Translations under genes and position numbers: made by a program
Shown: positions 13,046-17,028 of the stretch, piece by piece
Numbering within the stretch: position 1 is the first letter of the stretch
How the letters are laid out: each line of letters starts with the position of its first letter
Source: Thermoleophilaceae bacterium
GTDB taxonomy: Bacteria; Actinomycetota; Thermoleophilia; Solirubrobacterales; Thermoleophilaceae
Length of the DNA: 17,028 bases
Direction: 5' to 3'
Assembly: GCA_013696425.1 (NCBI GenBank)
Contig: JACCYP010000222.1
Coordinates: 1 to 17,028 of the forward strand
The notes under the pieces: generated by a model
Databases searched by the model: none
Seen by the model: the letters and a program-made list of their open reading frames with translations, nothing else
What the model was told of the DNA's origin: nothing

Positions 13046-14182
13046 GTGGTCTTCGACCTAACCGACGAGCAGAAGGACATCCAGCGCCTGGTGCGCGACT
13101 TCGCCCAGAACGAGGTCGCGCCGGTCGCCGAGGAGCTCGATCGCGAGAAGCGCTTCCCCTACGAGATCATCGAGAAGCTCGGGAAGCTCGGCCTGATGGG
13201 GATCCCCTACGCGCAGGAGTACGGCGGAGGCGGAGCCGACACCCTCTCCTACGCCCTCGCGATCGAGGAGCTCGCACGCGTGGACTCGAGTGTCGGCATC
13301 ACGGTCGCGGCCCACACGAGCCTCGGCACCTGGCCGATCTACGCGTTCGGGACCGACGAGCAAAAGGCCGAGTACCTGCCGGCGCTCTGCTCGGGGGAGA
13401 AGCTCTGGTCCTTCGGACTCACCGAGCCCGAGGCCGGCTCGGACGCCGGCAACGCCCGCACCACCGCGAAGCTCGAGGACGGCGAGTGGGTGATCGACGG
13501 CGCGAAGCAGTTCATCACCAACGCGGGCACCGACATATCCGGCGGGGTGACGATCACCGCGCGCACGGGCGAGAAGGAGATCTCGAACATCATCGTCCCG
13601 CAGGACACCCCCGGCTACACCGTCGAGGCGCCCTACCGCAAGATGGGCTGGAACGCCTCGGACACCCGGCCGCTCGCCTTTGACTCCGCGCGCGTGCCGG
13701 AGGAGAACCTGCTCGGCCCCCGCGGCCAGGGCTTCAAGCAGTTCCTGCAGACCCTCGACGGCGGGCGCATCAGCGTCTCGGCCATGGGCGTCGGGCTCGC
13801 GCAGGGCGCCCTTGACCAGGCGCTCGCCTACGCCAAGGAGCGAAACGCCTTCGGCAAGCCGATCGCGTCCTTCCAGGCGATCCAGATCAAGCTCGCCGAC
13901 ATGGCCACCGAGATCGAGGCCGCGCGCCTGCTCACCTACAAGACCGCGGTGCTGAAGGACCAGGGCAAGCCCTTCGGCCTGACCGCCGCGCAGGCGAAGC
14001 TGAAGACCGGCCGCCTGGCGGTGCGCTGCGCGGAAGAGGCGGTGCAGATTCACGGCGGCTACGGCTACATCGAGGAGTACCCGGTGTGCCGGTTCTACCG
14101 CGACGCGAAGATTCTCACGATCGGCGAGGGCACCGACGAGGTGCAGCAGATGGTGATCGCGCGCGCTCTGGGCGCCGCGTAG
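13046..14182 (+). CDS. Acyl-CoA dehydrogenase (short/medium-chain type)
   Basis: About 378 residues from the chosen start (MVFDLTDEQKDIQRLVRDFA). The flavoenzyme makes the trans-2 double bond in acyl-CoA and passes electrons to ETF. Signature blocks are present: SFGLTEPEAGSDAGNARTTA (flavin and acyl-CoA contact), QFITNAG, RNAFGKPIASFQAIQ, and IHGGYGYIEEYPVCRFYRDA. The catalytic base is the Glu in IGEGTDEVQ, 17 residues before the end, the position used by short- and medium-chain enzymes. Chain-length preference, or use on a branched acyl-CoA, cannot be told. The frame is open up to GTG 12995, but family alignment and the -10 box at 13030-13035 favour 13046. It is followed after 7 bases by the GT-C-like gene and is divergent from the pilin-like operon. 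Metabolically it fits with the thiolase and mutase of this window. Confidence 0.93.
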   Translation: MVFDLTDEQKDIQRLVRDFAQNEVAPVAEELDREKRFPYEIIEKLGKLGLMGIPYAQEYGGGGADTLSYALAIEELARVDSSVGITVAAHTSLGTWPIYAFGTDEQKAEYLPALCSGEKLWSFGLTEPEAGSDAGNARTTAKLEDGEWVIDGAKQFITNAGTDISGGVTITARTGEKEISNIIVPQDTPGYTVEAPYRKMGWNASDTRPLAFDSARVPEENLLGPRGQGFKQFLQTLDGGRISVSAMGVGLAQGALDQALAYAKERNAFGKPIASFQAIQIKLADMATEIEAARLLTYKTAVLKDQGKPFGLTAAQAKLKTGRLAVRCAEEAVQIHGGYGYIEEYPVCRFYRDAKILTIGEGTDEVQQMVIARALGAA

Positions 14183-14189
14183 CGTTCCC

Positions 14190-15518
14190 GTGAAGGGCCG
14201 CGCGCTCGCGGTCTGGCTGCTGCTCTTTGCGGCCTACGCATCGACGCTCGGCCTCGACGCGCGCTCCGGCTCCGACTACGGCAACGCCGAGCGCCACTAC
14301 CTCGCCGCGATCGAATCGTTCGCCGAGGACGGCGACGGCAACGTTGCGGACGAGCTCGCAGAGCGCGGGATCCCGCGCACCGGCATCGTGCAGCCCGACG
14401 GGCGCGTGTTCGAGCCCTACGGCATCGGCTTCGCCGCACTCATGGCGCCCGCCTACGCCCTCGGAGGCGAGACCGCGGTGGAGCTGCTGCTGGCGGCCAT
14501 CGCCGCGCTCGCTGGTGCGCTCGCCTACGCGCTGGCGCGCCGGTTCGCGCCCGATCCGTGGGCGCTCGGCGCCGCGCTCGCCTGCGGGCTCTCACCGCCG
14601 ATGCTCGCCTACGGCACCGCGGTGGTGCCGGACCCGATGGCGGCGGCACTCCTCACGGGAGCTGCGCTCGCGGCGCTCAAGGTCCGCGATATGCCGCGCC
14701 GGCGCTACGGCGTGCTGTGCTTCGCGCTGCTCGGCCTGCTGCCCTGGCTCGGGCCGAAGTTCATCCCCGCCGCGCTCGTGCTCGGAGGTTTTGCCGTGGT
14801 CTGGCTCCGCCGCGGGCGGCGGCCGCTGCTCGCGCTCGTGTCGGTGGAGATCGCGCTCTTCTCGGTGGCCTTCTACGTCGGCCTGAACGAAGCGCTGTAC
14901 GGCGGCGCGACTCCGTGGGCGGCCGCGTCGCAGGGCGGTCCGGCCACCGGTGCCGACACGGTCATGGAGTACCTCGAGCGCGTATACCGGCCGGTGGCGC
15001 TGATGGTCGACCGCGAGTACGGCCTGCTGCGGTGGGCGCCGGTGTTCGCTCTCGCAGGCGTCGGGGTGTTCCTGCTCTGGCGCGGGCACCGGCACAAGCT
15101 CACCGCCATCCTCACCGAGCACGGCACCGCGGAGGCGATCGCCGCGCTGTGCGCTGCGGTGTTCGCAGCTCAGCTGTTCGTGGCGACCTTCCTCGTGCCG
15201 ACCGCCTTCGGCGGCTGGTTTCCCGCACGCGAGCTGATCGCGGTGCTGCCGGTACTGGTGCCGCTGGTCACCTGGGGTCTGCGCCGCATCCCGCGCACGG
15301 GGCTCGCGCTGATCGCGATCACCTTGGTGGGTTCGGTGTGGCTGTGGCTCGACGTGCGCTTCGGCGACGGCGGGCTGGTGGCCGGGCGCCCCGACGCCCC
15401 CTGGGGACCACTCGTGAAGCTGTTCCCGGTGTATGGCGAGAGCGCGTATCCATACGTGCTCTCTGCGGTGCTAGCGCTCGCCGTGGCGGCGCTCGCCTAC
15501 CGCCTGCGCGACGCCTAG
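14190..15518 (+). CDS. Multi-spanning membrane protein, GT-C/PMT-like glycosyltransferase candidate
   Basis: A 442-residue integral membrane protein with about ten hydrophobic segments, starting MKGRALAVWLLLFAAYASTL. The first external loop, DARSGSDYGNAERHYLAAIE, carries acidic residues after the first membrane segment, as in GT-C (dolichyl-phosphate-mannose protein mannosyltransferase-like) enzymes. The late block LVPTAFGGWFPARELIAVLPVLVPL resembles the lumenal/outer-face segment of the same group. If so, it transfers a sugar from a polyprenyl-phosphate donor on the outer face of the membrane; no substrate can be named. GTG 14190 is 7 bases after the acyl-CoA dehydrogenase stop, so the genes probably share a message despite unrelated roles. 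The 3' end is 4 bases from the end of MeaB on the other strand. Confidence 0.72.
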   Translation: MKGRALAVWLLLFAAYASTLGLDARSGSDYGNAERHYLAAIESFAEDGDGNVADELAERGIPRTGIVQPDGRVFEPYGIGFAALMAPAYALGGETAVELLLAAIAALAGALAYALARRFAPDPWALGAALACGLSPPMLAYGTAVVPDPMAAALLTGAALAALKVRDMPRRRYGVLCFALLGLLPWLGPKFIPAALVLGGFAVVWLRRGRRPLLALVSVEIALFSVAFYVGLNEALYGGATPWAAASQGGPATGADTVMEYLERVYRPVALMVDREYGLLRWAPVFALAGVGVFLLWRGHRHKLTAILTEHGTAEAIAALCAAVFAAQLFVATFLVPTAFGGWFPARELIAVLPVLVPLVTWGLRRIPRTGLALIAITLVGSVWLWLDVRFGDGGLVAGRPDAPWGPLVKLFPVYGESAYPYVLSAVLALAVAALAYRLRDA

Positions 15519-15541
15519 CGACCTAGTCGCGGGTGTCGCGC
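15506..15541. terminator. Nested hairpin across two convergent stop codons
   Basis: The outer arms GCGCGAC (15506-15512) and GTCGCGC (15535-15541) and the inner palindrome GCGAC-CTA-GTCGC (15518-15530) are almost concentric. Both stop codons lie inside it. It may terminate transcription on both strands. There is no U-run, so termination is inferred from position. Confidence 0.5.
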
Positions 15542-16485
15542 TCGAGCAACCTCGCCGCCGCGCTCGCCGGGTCGAGCCTGCGCTTGACCACCTCGTCGAG
15601 CATCGCCTGCACCTCTGCGTCGCCGGCAACCTCCTCCTCGAGGCGGCGGCGCATGCGCCACATGGCAAGGGCCATCACCTCATTGCGCAGGTTGCGCCGG
15701 CGGCGTTCCTCGAGCGTGCCCTCGGCGGTGATGTGCTCGCGGTGCTCGGCGAGCTTCTCGGCCACCTCGGCCACGCCCTCTCCGCGCAGCGCCTCGGTCC
15801 TCACCACCGGCACCCGCCAGCCGCGCTGGGGGGCGAGTGAGAGCACGCCGCGGATCTCGCGGATCATCGTGTCGGTGAGCGGGTGGTCGGCCTTGTTGAC
15901 CACGATCACGTCGGGGATCTCCATCACGCCCGCCTTGAGCGCCTGGATCGAGTCCCCGGAGCCCGGCATGAGCGCGAGCACCACCGTGTCGGCGTGGTCG
16001 ATGATGTCCACCTCGGCCTGTCCTACGCCCACCGTCTCGAGGAACACGTCGTCCTTGCCGCTTGCGTCCATCAGCAGCGCCGCCTGCAGGGTTGCCTCGG
16101 AGAGCCCGCCGAGCGAGCCGCGGCTCGCCATCGAGCGGATGAACACTCCCGGGTCGAGGAAGTGCTCGGTGAGACGGATGCGGTCGCCGAGCAGGGCGCC
16201 CTTCGTGAACGGGGAGCTCGGGTCGATCGAGAGCACGGCCACGTCACGGTCGCCCTCGCGCGCGTGCTTCACGAGCGCGCCGATCAGCGTCGACTTGCCG
16301 ACGCCGGGCGGGCCGGTGAACCCGACCACCGCGGCGTTGCCCGTGTGCGGGTACACCTCACGCACGAGCGCCCAGCCCTCCGGATCGTCGTTCTCGACGA
16401 GCGAGATCGCGCGCGCGAGCGCGCGCTTGTCGCCGGCGAGCAGGCGCTCCTCGAGCTCGGCGGCGGTTCTTCCGGTGGCGGCCAC
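15523..16485 (-). CDS. meaB: Methylmalonyl-CoA mutase-associated GTPase MeaB (ArgK family)
   Basis: About 320 residues, normal for MeaB, a G3E-class P-loop GTPase that guards loading and protection of adenosylcobalamin in methylmalonyl-CoA mutase. It shows the P-loop FTGPPGVGKST (Lys64), SIDPSSP with Asp88, ETVGVGQ (150-156), the switch-like SMASRGSLGGLSEAT, and the base-specificity motif VVNKAD (195-200). The C-terminal helices (EERRRRNLRNEVMALAMWRM, then RRRLEEEV) match the family dimerisation arm. I chose GTG 16485 because it puts ELEERLLAGD at the usual distance from the N-terminus and has a TAGCGT box 10 bases upstream. An ATG at 16518 in the same frame is possible and would overlap the start of the divergent gene. 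The mutase subunit itself is encoded at 1875-3524. Confidence 0.93.
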   Translation of the reverse strand: MAATGRTAAELEERLLAGDKRALARAISLVENDDPEGWALVREVYPHTGNAAVVGFTGPPGVGKSTLIGALVKHAREGDRDVAVLSIDPSSPFTKGALLGDRIRLTEHFLDPGVFIRSMASRGSLGGLSEATLQAALLMDASGKDDVFLETVGVGQAEVDIIDHADTVVLALMPGSGDSIQALKAGVMEIPDVIVVNKADHPLTDTMIREIRGVLSLAPQRGWRVPVVRTEALRGEGVAEVAEKLAEHREHITAEGTLEERRRRNLRNEVMALAMWRMRRRLEEEVAGDAEVQAMLDEVVKRRLDPASAAARLLERDTRD

Positions 16486-16495
16486 GGGTGCGGGA

Positions 16496-16505
16496 ACGCT
16501 AGCGT
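16496..16505. promoter_or_regulatory. Palindromic divergent promoter candidate
   Basis: ACGCTAGCGT is a perfect 10-base palindrome, so TAGCGT (a -10-like box) reads on both strands. It is 10 bases before the MeaB GTG (16485) and 11 bases before the acyltransferase ATG (16517). No -35 elements are recognisable. Confidence 0.35.
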
Positions 16506-16516
16506 GACGCGCCGCC

Positions 16517-17028
16517 ATGACCCTTCTGCGCTGGATGCGCGACCACGACATGCTGAACGCGAAGTACGCGCGCCTGCTCGCGCGGCTCGCGTGGAAGAAG
16601 CTGCGCATGCGCGGACGGCTTGCACTCGAAGGCTTCGCCTTCGTCGGTCCGGGCGTCACGCTCCAGGTCGCGGCCGACGCGCAGCTTCGGCTCGGCCGCT
16701 TCTGCTGGATCGGGCACGGCTGCAAGATCCGCTGTCACGAGGGCACCGTCTCGATCGGCGCGAAGACCGTGATCGGCCAGGAGTGCACGATCTCGGCCTA
16801 CCAGCACGTCTCGATCGGCCAGGAGTGCGTGATCGCCGACCGCGTGATGATGATCGACTTCGACCACGGCATGGTCGAGGTCGAGCGCCCCATCCGGCTC
16901 CAGGGGATCTACATGCGCGACGTGAACGTGGGCAACAACGGGTGGATCGGCTACGGCGCCTGCATCCTGCGCGGGGTCACGATCGGCGACAACGCGGTGA
17001 TCGGCACCAACTCGGTGGTCACCCACGA
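16517..17028 (+). CDS. Hexapeptide-repeat (left-handed beta-helix) acyltransferase, N-terminal part
   Basis: The frame opens at ATG 16517, after an in-frame TGA at 16505-16507, and runs off the window end after 170 residues. It starts MTLLRWMRDHDMLNAKYARL with a basic, helical N-terminus to about residue 34. Hexapeptide repeats follow: LRLGRFCWIGHGCKI, VSIGAKTVIGQECTI, VSIGQECVIADRV, then, after a loop with DFDHG (His117, candidate catalytic base), VNVGNNGWIGYGACI and VTIGDNAVIGTNSVV. This is the LbH acetyltransferase fold, close to WcaF/maltose-acetyltransferase-like enzymes that O-acetylate sugars using acetyl-CoA. A surface-polysaccharide role fits the epimerase and GT-C protein in the window but is inference. 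No Shine-Dalgarno is visible; ATG codons at 16535 and 16550 are alternative starts. Confidence 0.88.
   Translation, partial: MTLLRWMRDHDMLNAKYARLLARLAWKKLRMRGRLALEGFAFVGPGVTLQVAADAQLRLGRFCWIGHGCKIRCHEGTVSIGAKTVIGQECTISAYQHVSIGQECVIADRVMMIDFDHGMVEVERPIRLQGIYMRDVNVGNNGWIGYGACILRGVTIGDNAVIGTNSVVTH

Noticed and set aside
15523..16725. MeaB as a 400-residue protein starting at 16725
   Set aside because: The extra N-terminus reads Ser/Arg/Pro-rich text opposite the acyltransferase gene; the family begins near 16485 or 16518.
1..17028. tRNA, rRNA, CRISPR, transposase, prophage or plasmid genes
   Set aside because: None seen by eye. No regularly spaced direct repeats, no integrase or transposase motifs and no recognisable cloverleaf. 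A tRNAscan and IS search would settle this formally.

Overview
The window is GC-rich bacterial DNA with densely packed genes on both strands. GTG and TTG starts are frequent, secreted and pilin-like proteins are present, and a -10 box often sits 6-8 bases before the start codon. These traits together suggest an actinobacterial relative, most likely class Thermoleophilia (Solirubrobacterales-like). That placement is inference from composition and protein style; there is no rRNA or marker gene here to prove it.

Layout. 1-204 (+) is the tail of a HAD phosphatase. It converges with a broken small gene (185-441, -). A perfect 21-base palindrome at 446-466 separates that gene from an NAD-dependent sugar epimerase/dehydratase (477-1463, -). 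A frameshifted remnant (1474-1779, -) lies between the epimerase and a methylmalonyl-CoA mutase catalytic subunit (1875-3524, -). Divergent from the mutase is a secreted protein whose 5' part carries two compensating frameshifts (3579-4394, +). A nested 48-base hairpin follows. Next come a HAD-IB phosphatase and a thiolase, in one transcription unit read from the thiolase (4452-6416, -). Divergent from these is a + strand run: leucyl aminopeptidase, a very acidic small protein and glutamyl-Q tRNA(Asp) synthetase (6486-9254). On the - strand, 9304-12951 holds a GMC oxidoreductase of the long-chain alcohol oxidase type and, upstream of it, three overlapping genes. Two of those three encode pilin/TadE-like membrane-anchored proteins with matching N-terminal modules; between them is a small membrane protein. 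Then a + strand pair, acyl-CoA dehydrogenase and a multi-spanning GT-C-like membrane protein (13046-15518), converges with MeaB (15523-16485, -). The window ends inside a hexapeptide acyltransferase (16517 onward, +).

How the genes work together. Mutase, MeaB, thiolase and acyl-CoA dehydrogenase form a coherent acyl-CoA/propionyl-CoA catabolism set, although they sit in separate transcription units. The alcohol oxidase could feed fatty aldehydes into it. The epimerase, GT-C protein and acyltransferase suggest surface-glycan synthesis.

Most notable observations: (1) a recurring TAnnnT box 6-8 bases before start codons at six genes, which predicts leaderless mRNAs; (2) probable indels concentrated in the three poorly conserved genes while the large enzyme genes are intact; (3) the three-gene operon with paired pilin-like modules, which is the best candidate here for an undescribed system. 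No CRISPR array, tRNA, rRNA, transposase or phage gene was seen. The only stretch over 300 bases without an intact gene is 1464-1874, which holds the remnant and a small hairpin.
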